A stretch of 64,000 bases of DNA from Callaeas wilsoni. Lineage: Eukaryota; Chordata; Aves; Passeriformes; Callaeidae. This document shows, in pieces, positions 47,201 to 59,149 of the stretch (position 1 is its first letter; each line of letters begins with the position of its first letter). Below the pieces are notes generated by a model. The model was not told the origin of the DNA. It saw only the letters and a program-made list of their open reading frames with translations, and searched no databases. The stretch spans positions 471,371-535,370 of the forward strand of contig VWPU01014915.1 of NCBI GenBank assembly GCA_013398955.1, written 5' to 3'. The position numbers and the translations under genes are program-made.

Positions 47201-50200
47201 TTCTGTTGCATCCCATATTAACACATTATATTTTAGTAATTCTATAAACACTGAAATCATGTTCGTCTTTGCTGACTTTGCTATTGCAATCTGTAAATCT
47301 AGATTATTCATTTGCTTCAATATTCAAAAGTAGGAAAGAAACATTAGTCCCAATTCCTAAATGATTAATGTTTGGTGCACTTCAACAGCCAACTAAATGA
47401 GAGAGTCTCGTGATAATTCAATATTCTCTTGATTAGGTGTGACTGAAGTAGAGAGATAAACTCAAGTTGAGAATGCACAGTAAATTTGCTGTAATACAAT
47501 AAAGTCTGTATGGACAAATATATTTTACTAGAAGTTAGATACCCTGCTGGACAAAACATTTCCAATTAGTTGTTTAAACAGGAAATATAGACTTCTGGAA
47601 ATAAAATCTTTTATTCAAGCAAGCTAGTTTTAATGTAGCTATCATTAGGAGAAATTTCTTAGATTCAAGATTTAAAAAAAAAAGAGCACTCAACTACATC
47701 CTTAAGCTAACCAGGTAAAGTAACCAGGTAAATGTTTAGGCAAAGTATATTAGTAGATATAGTACTTTTGTCTTTTTTTGTCTTTCTCTCACATACACAC
47801 AGATACACTCATATCAGTGGAATGATTTTTCACAAAGAAGAGTTCAATTAAATAGACTAACAACAAGCCTTCTTTACACCTGGTGCTAAAGGAGACATTA
47901 AGGAGACAAAGGGCAATTCCCTGCTTTGAATGAGCTCTAATGATCTGGAGAAGCAGAAGGATGTGATCAGGCCACCAGAGGTGAAATCCAAATCCCCACT
48001 TCGTACAGAGATGACAAGTGTCTGTGTGTGTATGTGTGCACATATATAAGCATGTGAATTTGTTTCCTTTTTAAATCAGAAATGTTCATAAGGGTTGGGT
48101 TTTTTCCAAGAAAGCAATGAAATTTGGATACCTATCTGCACTCACATTTGACACAGAATTCACTTTGCAATGTTTTCATTGCGTATTGTGTTCTTGATTA
48201 ACCAAACTAGTATTTTATCAATTTCTAGTTATATCCAACTTGCCTTCCCTATATTGCTTCAATAAATGGTACAGAGACAGAACTAAGGTTTTACTAAATA
48301 TATAGGAATTTAAAAAGAAAAATCTAAGTAAACAATTTTACTTCTTTCATGTTTCTTGCAGCTTTATTAAAATGCTTAGTTATCCCGACAGGAATTCAAT
48401 TTCTGAATCCCAAAGCATCGTAATTTTATCATTAGCATTTCTGGCAGATCAAAAATATAAATATCACCTGTGTTTTACTTGCCCCCTATAATCTTCATTT
48501 TTTTATTATAATGAGCAATATTTTATGATGATCAAATGTAATAGTAATATAATTTCAATTACTAGCAGAAAAATAAGAAAACCCAACTATTTTCAATATG
48601 AGAATTTTAAATTGTGTAAAACTAATATTAACTAGGACTGTAGATAGAACATACTGCTTCAAGACTAAGATTCAATTAAATCTTCAGAAATAATGTATAA
48701 TTGCTGCAAGTACTGCATATCAAGTGTTTTGCAGTAGAACTGTACTGTGAAACAGGAAAAGAAAATTCTCCAAAAGAACAAAATCTGAAGCGAGGTAAAT
48801 TGAGACCTGAAATTAAGTGAAATGTATGTAACAGCACTGGTAGTTAATTATCTGAACAATTTATGAGGGATCTAGGAAGTATGGGCTGCACTCTTTCTAC
48901 CTCTTCCCCTGGGCCCACTCCCTCCACATCCCAGCTTGCTGGAGTTAATGAAAAGTATGAGCTTAAACTGCTCAAAAATCTGGATGGAATTTCTCTCTTC
49001 TAAATACAAAATCTCCCATATGCTTGAAATATATGAAACTGTCAGCTAGAAATTTAATTATAATACAAATATTTTCAACTGACTGGAAGATTGAGAAATA
49101 AATTATGAAAAAGAACCTGAACAAATAAGGTATTTCATTTTACAACATATTTAAAGTGTAAAATAAAAATACCTAAAACACAAAAATCTCAGTGGCATTC
49201 AGGTCACTAAACCTGGACATCTGCCATGTAGATGCCTGCAGGTAAGCAAATTTCCTTGTGGTTAGTGAAATCAAGTAGACCTGTATACAATTAACTTCAT
49301 CCCTTCTTAAAATAAATTTCTAAAGTAGGTATGATAGGCTGAGTCTTACAGTGTTTCTTCCTCCGTGTTGATGGTAGAGGAACTCTAGATATCTAACTGA
49401 TCTAGACACCTGTGCAGCAGATCTCTTTGGCATCACTTTGCGTGTTGTAAACACATGAAAGCAGTTCAGTACTGATCAATGTTTTCTTTTTTTTACAGCA
49501 CATTTCAGAACATCTTAAACTCAAGTTATTGTCTTTGTTGAATAAGTCTTCCTTCAGTGTGTTAGGTAGTTAGAAGCATAATAGATTGCAGTGATATCAT
49601 GTTTGCTACACTCCTGATTTTTTTGTTTCCTTGCGTCCCAGTAGACTGCTACAGAAATTCCAGTTTCTCACAATAATTATATAAGATACAAAGATGTCTG
49701 AAAAGTTTTGGAATTCCATTAATATATCTAATATATCTGTTAATTTATTTATTCTGCACTTAATAGCACTCTCTTGAGTCTTGTAGGGTATGATTCTTTT
49801 TTTCTCAAACTCAGACCTCAAATACCATATGTGTCTATTTTCTCTGTTATCCAGATGGGAAGTACCATATTCCATGTAATAGCACAAAGCTAGGAGATAT
49901 ATTCATACCAAGATATAGTAACTTCAAAAGAAGCAAGTGTAAGTTTTCTGTCTGAAGCTTTATGAGTCCAATACTAAAGACATTTTTATAATGCCAGACT
50001 ACGTATTGTGAAAGAGTCTCAGAGGTGGCCAATGCATAGCTGAGGTATTTCATATCAACTCATTTAATAGTGTTCTATGAAACAGAAAAACCAATCCAAC
50101 ACCAAACCAAAGGGAAAAAAAAAAAAGAAAAGGCATGAATAAACAAACAAGAGAAAAATCAAACTATGGGTTTCACACTTAGAAATAGAATTTTCTATTC

Positions 50201-50812
50201 TCCAGACCTTTACCACCAGTAAATAAATATAAGACTCAATACTCATCTGTAAATTGTGTAGTCACAATGTTGTAGGTTTTTTCCAGTAGACCATTCCATA
50301 GCTACATAAATGATCTCCTCCTGTCTGCTGTATTCATTTTCTAAAGGCAACTGTCTTTATTCTTAATATTTACAACAACACAAACAACAACACTTTAACT
50401 TGCATTTTTCCAATTCAATGCAATGACACAATTTCTCAAAAACTAAATCTTTATGTGATAGAGTTCTAGGGAACTTGGTATTAAGAAATGCTTTAGAAAT
50501 GCTTAAGACAAACAATGCTGCCATATTTAGCATTGAGATAAGAGTGGTAAAAGCATATTTCTAGTCAGATGAGAAAATCATAGCAAACAAACTAAGAGAT
50601 TTGTATTCCCCGCAATGCATAAGCAATTGCTCATGGCTAGTGATATATTTCAAGCAGTATGGAGTTCTGCAAGACAATCAAATCTAACTGACTTCAGTTC
50701 ATATCAAAATCACAAAAAAATACATTGAAAATATCTTCAGAAACCTTGAAAAGTCATGTTGACAATGAGTGAGGATTTTGTCCAGTTACTGCTCCCAAAA
50801 TGGGCAGCGTAC
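44288..50812. other. Long unique AT-rich non-coding stretch
   Basis: No transposon family or RNA is recognised. At 47,791-47,809 and 48,019-48,040 short CA-type and TG-type runs face each other about 210 bp apart. A plus-strand segment at 45,391-45,528 has a good acceptor and an open frame of 46 codons, but its donor (CAG then GTCCAG) is poor. Confidence 0.5.
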
Positions 50813-50965
50813 CTCAACTCCAAAATTAGATGAGCATTCTGCATCAACAATTCCAAAAGAGTCACCAAAGAGGGCATGGGAAGCTGATATATGCTTACAG
50901 GTGGATGTCTGATAAAGCATTTGTGTGATTATGGGAAAAACTTCAGAGTTTGGAATCAAGGATTC
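50813..50965 (-). other. Candidate coding exon, minus strand (exon A)
   Basis: A 153-nt segment (51 codons, phase 0 at both ends). The minus-strand acceptor is strong (TTTCCCTCTTTTATTGCAG then G) and the donor acceptable (GTTGAG then GTACGC). The peptide begins E-S-L-I-P-N-S-E-V-F-P and contains H-A-L-F-G-D-S-F-G-I-V-D near its C-terminal third, with mixed hydrophobic and polar residues unlike an AT-composition artefact. No stop occurs inside. It lies 11 kb upstream, in minus-strand sense, of the candidate at 39,704-39,814. I recognise no family, so the gene is unknown. Confidence 0.38.
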
Positions 50966-53079
50966 CTGCAATAAAAGAGGGAAATGTTATTTTTCATTCT
51001 TTTCATAAATGACCAGAATTTAATAGTATAGCTTAAACCCATACAGAACATTTCACAGTCCTTTAAAACTACACGTATTCTAATTTTGTCTTGAAAGACA
51101 ATAGGCCTTGCCTCTTAGAAAGTTTCTTTTTGACGTCTCGCTCACTTTTGATCTTGGCACTGTCTTCTTTGGGTATATTTCAAATTTTTTACTTCATAAA
51201 ATGTCTTGAAAATTGGAAATGAATAAGCTGTCCTTCTCCAGTTCATACCCAAAGATCAGAAATGCTTTTCATCTGCCTTTAAAGGTACAGCATGTTCTAA
51301 GTTCCTTCACTCATGGAACCTCCCAATGTTCTCTGAGAAATGACTATGCTCATGGTCCAGTCTGTTACAGAAAAGGAAAACTGCATCTGAATCATTGTAA
51401 ATTCTCAAATTAATGACTCTTTTCTCATTTCATAAAAGATACAATAGTCCCTTGGAGTTTCTTTAATTTTCTTTCTTGATTATTTTCTTTAACTTGGAAG
51501 CCTCATCAGAAAACCTTTTGTTAGAAAAAACGCTATAAAAAGAAACATATCCTTTCAACCCACCATGGTTACACTGACCCTAAAACTAAAATGTCATCTA
51601 TATACACAGAAACTTTCTTTCCATTAATGCATCATAATTAATTTGCATTTCATTTTTGTCCTTCATTTGTTTCAGAAACATTCAATGTCGTTTTCATACT
51701 TTCCCTTTAGAACAATAATACTGACAACAAAATCATGTTAGTGGCGTACTCCTGGTCTAGCCTGCTTCACCCCTAATCTTTTCTGCATATAAAATTACAT
51801 TTACTTGTAAAGATCATTTCTGCAAAGACCAAAAAGGTAATGGATTAGAAGTTTGATTAGAGGATCATGGAATGGAATGAAGTTATGGAGTCCTTTAGTA
51901 TCCAAAGACCACTCAGACAGAACGTGATTCAAAAGCGTCACTCTTCAGTTGCTGCTCCTTAAATCAATGCAAAGGAAAGAGAAATGTGTCCACACAAGCA
52001 CAGAGCCTTAAGTTTGCGAGGTATAGATCACTAAGCCCTCTCACACTTCCAGAAATTGCCCCTTAGGACTTAGATGCCGCTCACTTGTTCTGTGAAAAAA
52101 AAATCAGTTAAGGCTGCAGACAAGCTGGTCAGCAAGCCATGCAAATTCCTTAAAACTATCTTTAAAAGGAAAAAAAAAATCATTTTTCTGACAAGGATTT
52201 TATATGAATATTGATGTGACAATATAAGAGAGAATACAGCTACATTCCTTGCTTGTTGTTGCTATTGTTTTGAGATATATAATTACAGTAAGCACAAGTC
52301 TAATCTGGATACATTTAAAGCTGCTAAATACTCGACAAAAACAAGTAATTACTGATATGAAATTCAGTACAGAAATAAAATATTCTTATGAATATATACA
52401 AAAATTTACACAAAAATATTTTCAGGATTATTGTTGTCATAAAATATTGTAGAATGCATTTAGTGATTTTGATAAGGTTTTTCTGGTGGATAGTACAAAG
52501 AAATCTTGCTTTCAGTTTCCAATTACAGACATGTAATTAAATCTGACACTGCACTCATTTGTAGCTTTGTTTTCAGTTGAACCAAACAAAATCTCAACAA
52601 GAATAAATTATAGAAATTAGCACACCTTTGTTACTCATTCTGCTGGAAATCACTCAACACTTGGTAGCTGTCAAAAGACAAAGTAAATGTAGATAGTATT
52701 AATAAAACCACTGAAACCAGACCAGAATTTATTCATCATGTCAGTTGCATAAATATATTGTACATGAGCTCTAGGATGTAAATTACTTTGCTCCACTTTT
52801 GCCACATTAAGAAAAAAAAAAAAAAGGCAAAATAAATGCAACAAGTCACCTTATTTAAAAATGTCCAAATGGTACAATTCTAGAGATGCTAATATTATGT
52901 CTCCATGAATTAAAGAGGAGTTCAGATGACAAGATGTGACTAAACACCTAATTTGTAAACACGTACACCATCTTCCCTAGCAAAGACCAATTCTACCCCT
53001 TGAAAACTACTATCCTCTCATCTTAGAAGGTATAGAGAGAAACTAGACAATGACCAAGAATAGCGTCCCGAAATGCATT
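50966..53079. other. Unique AT-rich non-coding stretch
   Basis: Only short A runs are present, for example near 52,809-52,825. No gene, RNA or transposon is recognised. Confidence 0.5.
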
Positions 53080-53545
53080 TCCGTGTAGGAAAGACTGAAT
53101 AGATTAGGTGTCCTTATTGGATAAGAGACGATTGAGACAGGACATCACTGTCTCATGTGTGGGTTAGAGAGAGGAATGGGGTATGATTATTCACTACTTC
53201 CTATGCTACTGAAAAGTGGTCATAACCAGTGAAATTATTTGATAACAGGCTCAATTCAGACAAAAGAATGTCACAAAATGCTTTGTTGAATTGAAAAACA
53301 GATTAGTTTGGTATATGGGGAAAAGTCCGTCAGCAGCTATTAAAAATGAGTCTTGTGCCTAACCTGCAGCTCAGAAGTTCTTAATCCTCATGATTGTCAG
53401 AAACTGATAGGATATAAAAGGAAAATTGCTTTATAATATTTTCCATTTTCCCTTAATCTTTCTATAAGATTTTTTTGGTTGCTACTGCTACAGACTAGCT
53501 ATTGGACTAGACAAACCTGTGGTCTGACCCTGTGCAGCTGCAGAA
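53080..53545 (+). mobile_element. Ancient L3/CR1-type LINE 3' region
   Basis: The start (AGGAAAGACTGAATAGATTA, about 53,088) matches the end of CR1-type ORF2. The 3' end (TTGGACTAGACAAACCTGTG then GTCTGACCCTG, about 53,501-53,531) matches the ancient L3 tail pattern GGGCTAGATGGACC..GGTCTGACCC. Between them lies an AT-drifted spacer with the family order preserved. High divergence marks it as much older than the CR1 copies nearby. Limits are approximate. Confidence 0.65.
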
Positions 53546-54034
53546 CCGCACTGGTTTTCAGAACAGAGAAAGACAGAAAGAAGTCTACTTGTATCAATTA
53601 TACAATCTTTGCATAATAAGTAATAATAAGAAAGGAATTTTTTATTCATATAAACAGATTTTCTTTGTTTTCATACTACAATATTGTTTATATTTATTCT
53701 GTAATTTTGGTTTCCAACTTTGGATATTTAAAATTATTTTCAGTATCAGTATTCCTGTTGCAGAACATTTCATTATAAATTTAGTTCACATCTATTGAAC
53801 TTAACTTTACTCCCATTTTATTCCTCCAAATACAATACAAATCAGTGTAGAAAGTCTGGTGTTGAAAAGCAGTCTTGCTACTGAATTTCTAAGCTGCTGG
53901 GGATTTTACATAAAGCAGAAAATCGTTCTTTTCAATCCCTTTTTTGAATCCCTGGTTTAGAGACTTGATTCATTCCACTCATATTGCCTTAAATTACACA
54001 CGCTGAACAAGTATAAAATATTCAAGAAATAAGA

Positions 54035-54759
54035 ACCCAGAGGGTCGTAATCAGTCACGCAGGGTCAAGTCTGAGACACTATTGGTGTCCCCCAAGGTTC
54101 AGTACTAGTCCCAGTATAATTTAACTTATTCATGAATGGTTTGGATGAAGGGGCAGATGCCTCTGCAGCAAGTTTGCTGAGGACCCAAAGCTGGGAGGAG
54201 TGGCTGATACTCCAGAGTGCTGTACAGCCCTTCAGAGGGACCTCACCACGTTGGAGAGATGGGCAGAGAAGAACTGTCTGAAATCCAACAGTGGAAAACT
54301 CAGGGTCCTGCACCTGGGGAGGAATAACCTCACACACCAGTACAGGCTGGGGGCTGATCTGCTGGAAAGCAGCTCTGCAGAGGAGCTGAGGGTCGTGGTG
54401 GACAACAAGCTGTCCAGGAGACAGCAGTGTGTCCTTGTGGCCAAGAAGGCCACACCAAGAAGGTCCCTGGGGTGCACTAGAAATAACAGTGCTGCAGGTT
54501 GAGAGAGATGATCTTGCCCCTCCACTCAGCCCTGGTGAGGCCACATTTGGAGTTCTGTGTCCAGTTCTGGGGTCCTCAGTACAATAGAGACACGGAGCTC
54601 CTGGAGTCAGTCCAGCAGAGGGTGCCAAAGATGATTAAGAGGCTGGAGCATCTATTTTTACAATGAAAGGCTGAGAGAGATGGGCCTGTTCAGCCTTGAG
54701 AAGGGATGACTGAGAGGGAACCTTCTCAATGTATTTAAGTATCTGAAGATAGAGTGTCA
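54035..54759 (+). mobile_element. CR1 LINE, upstream part (host of nested CR1)
   Basis: The plus strand covers the RT palm to ORF2 C-terminus: a G-V-P-Q-G-S-V-L-like segment at about 54,083, F-A-D-x-x-K-L-like decayed codons near 54,175-54,195, L-E-R-W-A-E-K-N (54,253-54,276) and K-L-R-V-L-H-L-G-R-N-N (54,295-54,327). Several frameshifts and stops are present. The match stops at 54,759 with TGTCA, and the same element resumes at 55,718. Confidence 0.92.
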
Positions 54760-55717
54760 TTATTGGGGTTCACCAAGAGACCGGTCCTGTTTAATATCTT
54801 GATTGATGATCTGGATGAGTGGCTCGAGTGCACCTTCAGTCAGTTTGCAAATGACAACAAGTTGGGTGAGAGAGTTGATCTGCTGAGGGTAGGAAGGCTC
54901 TGCGGAGGGATCTGGATAGGCTGGATTCATGGGCTGAGGCCAACGGTATGAGGTTCAACAAGACCAAATGCAAGGTCCTGCACTTGGGTCACAACAACCC
55001 CTTGCAGCATTAAAGGCTGGGAAGAGAGTAGCTGGAAAGCTGCCCAGTGGAAAAGGACCAGGAGTGCTGGTTGACAGCAGATGAACAAGAGCCAGTGTGT
55101 GTCCAGGCAGCCAAGAAGGCCAAAGGCATCCTGGCTTGGATCAGAAATAATGTGGCCAGCAGAACGATGGAAGTGATTGTCCCTCTGTACTTGACATTGG
55201 TGACACTGTACCTGGAGCATTGTGTCCAGCTCTGGGCCGGTCGTGACAAGACACTGAGGTGCTGGAATGTGTCCTGAGAAGGGCATGGGGCTGGTGAAAG
55301 GTCCAGAGGGTAAGTCCTATGAGGAGTGGCTGAGGGAGATGGAGTTGTTTAGCCTGGAGAAGAGGAAGCTCAGGGGAGACCTTATGGCTCTCTACAACTG
55401 CCTGAAAGGAGGATGTAGCCGGGTGGGGGTCAGTCTCCTCCCAGGCAACTGGTGAGAGAACAAAAGGAAACAGCCTCAAGCTGCAACAAGGGAGGTTCAG
55501 GTTGGGCATCATGAAGAATTTTTTCACTGAAAGAGTGGTTAAGCATTGGAATGAGCTGCCCAGGTGGTGATGAGTCACCATCTCTGGAAGTGTTCAAGAA
55601 ATGACTGGACATGGCACTTAGTGCTTTGGTCTCGTTGACAAGGTGGTGAAGGTTAAAAGGTGTGACTCAATGATCTCAGAGGTTTTTTCAAACCTAAATT
55701 ATTTTGTGATTCTGTCA
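54760..55717 (+). mobile_element. CR1 LINE inserted within another CR1
   Basis: A second plus-strand CR1 starting inside RT (V-L-F-N-I-L-I-D-D-L-D-E at about 54,785, then F-A-N-D-N-K-L-G, the position of the FADD-type motif) and running through ORF2 to its own 3' end with TTTTGTGATTCTGTCA at 55,702-55,717. The 5-bp word TGTCA stands immediately before it (54,755-54,759) and forms its last five bases (55,713-55,717), a likely target duplication. It is 5'-truncated, about 958 bp, with frameshifts. Confidence 0.9.
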
Positions 55718-56060
55718 AATCACATCCAAAAGGATGGAGCCAGGTTTTTAGTGACACTAAGCAATAGGAAAAGAGGTAGAAATAGGACAATGGGGAGAAA
55801 CTGATGCACAGGAAGTTCCATCTGAATACAAGGAAGAACTTCTTTACTGGACCAGGTTGCCCAGAGAGGGTGTGTAGTCTCCCTCACTGGAGATATTCAA
55901 GAACCAAACCACCTGGATGCAATCCTGTGCAATGTGCTATAGGCTGACCCTGCTTGGGCGGGCAGGCTGGAACAGATTACAACCCACTGCTGTCGTAGTT
56001 CTGTTACCAGTTCTGTGATTCTGTGATTCGGTGATTCTGTGATTCAGTGATTCTGTGTCT
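55718..56060 (+). mobile_element. CR1 LINE, downstream part of the host copy
   Basis: Resumes the host CR1 with AAAAGGATGGAGCCAGGTTT (family: the segment following the last ORF2 codons), continues through GGTTGCCCAGAGAGG and the 3' untranslated region (CTGACCCTGCTTGGGCGGG), and ends in a run of about six TTCTGTGA/TTCGGTGA-type octamers at 56,008-56,057. This octamer run is unusually long for a CR1 tail. Confidence 0.92.
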
Positions 56061-59000
56061 AAAGGGACAGCTCCACTTCCAGTTCTTTTAGACTATGATT
56101 TTGTCAATTGATAAAGACCAAGAAACCTGTATTGCAGTACTGCCTATACCCTTTGTGCCTTCCTCTGGGGTTTGATGAGGTACTTTGGGGCTGGGGGAAG
56201 AGAGAAGGATTTGAGACTCAAATTAATTTGGATTTTGTTTTGTTTTGTTTTTTTAAACAAATGGATTATGTCTATTTTGAAAACAAACTGCTTGATTTCT
56301 TTAAGCCTTTTTCCTTAGAGAAAAAGAGAAAAAACGTAAAAGAGAAACAAAGAATTACATTGGCTTTTCATTTAATTTCACTGTTTAGTAATATAACCCT
56401 GAGGCAAATACTCAGAGAATATTCATTTCACAGAAAAAACCCAGCATTTATGTCTGAATCAGCTCAGAACTTGCAGTGACACCCTGCTGATTTTTTAATA
56501 GAGAAGGAAACGGAAATGACTACTCATGAATTAAAAAAACATAATAGGATAAGCATTCACTTTTCAGAAAAAAAAATGGAAAAAGAAAAATAAGTAGGTC
56601 GTTTGCAGGACTCTTCATTTTTAATGGTTTGTCTTCTGTAATAGATCATAAAGCTCAAACAGCATCAAGTCTCATCAGAGATTAGCAGATACTTTGCCAA
56701 AATTGAGTACGCTTAAGTCTTTCAACTTGTTCCAAACTTACCCTGCTGCCTTTGAAATCCAAAGCTGATTTTGTAGTAACTTCTGTTGGAGTAGATTCTG
56801 ATTTGAAGCTATCCTAATGCAAGTTTGGAGCATTTAATCGTGCAGCAGCTGCCAATGAGGAACAAAATCCACAGTCTGTGTGTGTTACTGCATGTAAGCA
56901 GTGCCTGCAGGAAGCTCCAAGTACACAGAAAGCTTCTGCCTGAGCAGCTATCTGCACTTTACATCCTGCTAGAAGAGCTGCACATGCAATCAGGAGCATA
57001 ATTTCTTCAATGATTTTATTTCTACTTGTCAACTGCTATTTTATTTCTGTATTTTTTACCTCAGCTTTTTTCAGGTAGATCATTGTTAATGCTGGTACTA
57101 GAATTGGTTTTGCATGTATCATACTGAGAAATAGAACTGCTGGAGGTGCTCTCTCCAGGTTTGTTCAGATGCTGCCCCTGTACCCACAGCCTATTGCCAG
57201 CAGGCACTTCCTTCATCTTACGCCAAGGCTGCACATTAGGTAAAATGTTAATCATGGCATTCATTTCACTATTGGATTGTGTTTCATATTCATGTCAAAG
57301 GGACATCTGAGAATAACAGACTTTACCAGGAACTTTCAGAAAACAGATATTGTCTTCATTTCATATTTGTACCTGAATAAAACCAGACATAAAAAAATAA
57401 ACAAAATACGGGCAAGAAGGTACACTGCCTGATGAACATAAAAGTATACTGGACTAAGTCTGCAAAATACAGCAGTGTACCTTGGGGAGTGTTTCAGTGC
57501 TAGCAGAGAAACAGCCTAGAAAATTTATTAGATTTTATCCAGCCCCAGCTGGACTGACTCAGAAAAGCTTATTGCTCTTTAAACCTTACTGCCTGGCTAA
57601 GGAACTTGTCCTGGCAGTGCATATAGTATATTGCTACCAGGTCAGTTCTTGGTGAGGCTTTCTCCCTGTGATGAGCACGGAGCAGGGCTGTGGGGTGAAA
57701 AATGGCACCTGCATCTTCCCAGGGGCTGCAAGGCGTTACCCACATGGCATACCAGGAGGGAATACGGAGAGCATTGTGCCTGTGATGACCCCTGTGAGGT
57801 ACATGGATGTGTGGATGCACATACATATGTACTAGAACCATTCAGCGTTAGTAACAAAAGCATATTTAAACAATTTTATATGTTTATTAACATTTCTGAT
57901 TCATAATTTGGGTCTATCTGTTGTATTATTGATACTGATCCTGAACCTGTAGTTCACTGATTGTCAGTTATTTGCACGTCACTTATAAATCAATAAAGCA
58001 CTTTGATGTTGATTTGTTTTAAACTACATAAATGGATGTAATCTTTCTCTGCAGCAAGGGCCATAAACAGCAGCATGTGATGTTTCCCTGAAATGCCTGA
58101 GTTGATTGTTAGGTTAGATAAAGTGAGATCTGTTCAACATGCCTGGCATGTGCAGAGTTTGACTCTGTCCAGTCACTCTGAAATGACTGCAGGAAGCTGG
58201 AGGTTTACTTCAGCAGAATCTGACAAATGCACTATGTTAATCTACAGATAATATTGAAATAAAGAACTTTCACAAAGCAAAATCTGTCAGAAGCTTACTG
58301 TCTGGTTCCATGCTCAAACCTTCTTTATTTGGCCCAATTAAGAAGACATCCTGGCCTCAAAAAATACCATGCTCTGAAGTATTGTGCTCCTAATATGCTT
58401 GTTAAACCTCTGGGGTTTTTTTAGTTATACTTCAATTTTGCATTCATTTTCAAATAATATTTATTAATGTTTTGATGAATCTCTTTCCTTACTGGCTAGA
58501 CAGAAGATTCACATGAATATACACCATGCAGTTTTACAGCATCTTCACCATGGTGGTATTCTTATTGCAATTTAATGTTACAGGCTGTTAACTAAAACTG
58601 CTGATTCCAATATAATGCTAGTATCCAGTCCAAAAATTCCAACCAAAGCTATTACTGTATTTTATGTATTTTATGTATATTCCCCAATTAACCAGACCCT
58701 CTTTTGCTTAAAAATCAGCACCATAAACTACATATCAGTAATGTATTTATGCTGAACAAACTACCAAGGCCTAAATTTTTTCTGCCTACATTTCTGCAAA
58801 GCTAAATACTCAATACAGTTAATAGAACTCATCCTTTTCCCTGTACTCGCATTCTAGTCATAAGGATAATATAATTGGCTCTTCACCAAATCAATCCTTT
58901 TTTCTGTAGAAAGTTGTAGACTTTCAGTACGTAAGACTACCTTAAACTATTTAAATTACAATTTGAATTCATCTTACAAACAATAATTTATCTAGCATCT

Positions 59001-59149
59001 AACAGTATAATGGTGTATGTGTAGATGCAATCTCAACCTCTGCTCTGGGGCAGGTGTGTGCACGCCCACTAGCCACAATAAACCTCTTACCTGCTTTGGT
59101 TTAGTTCACTTCCAGTGAATGACATTCCAAATTTTTTTAATAATCAATT
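56061..59149. other. Unique non-coding stretch
   Basis: No transposon or RNA is recognised. Two neighbouring minus-strand frames (57,264-57,061 and 57,032-56,814) look protein-like in composition. The first is serine-rich; the second has a hydrophobic run and spaced cysteines. Splice flanks are weak, and I do not call them. Confidence 0.45.

Noticed and set aside
54065..54628. 187-codon minus-strand open frame
   Set aside because: It lies antisense to recognisable CR1 ORF2 coding sequence. The frame is a shadow of GC-richer LINE DNA.
56814..57032. Small secreted cysteine protein (hydrophobic run followed by a C-x5-C-x2-C-x8-C-x2-C pattern)
   Set aside because: The spacing recalls a PSI-type cysteine pattern, but flanking splice signals are weak, the frame is short and the pattern could arise by chance.
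57061..57264. Serine-rich terminal exon on the minus strand
   Set aside because: The acceptor context is mediocre, the frame ends just before the only good donor, and no family is recognised. Kept only as a note.
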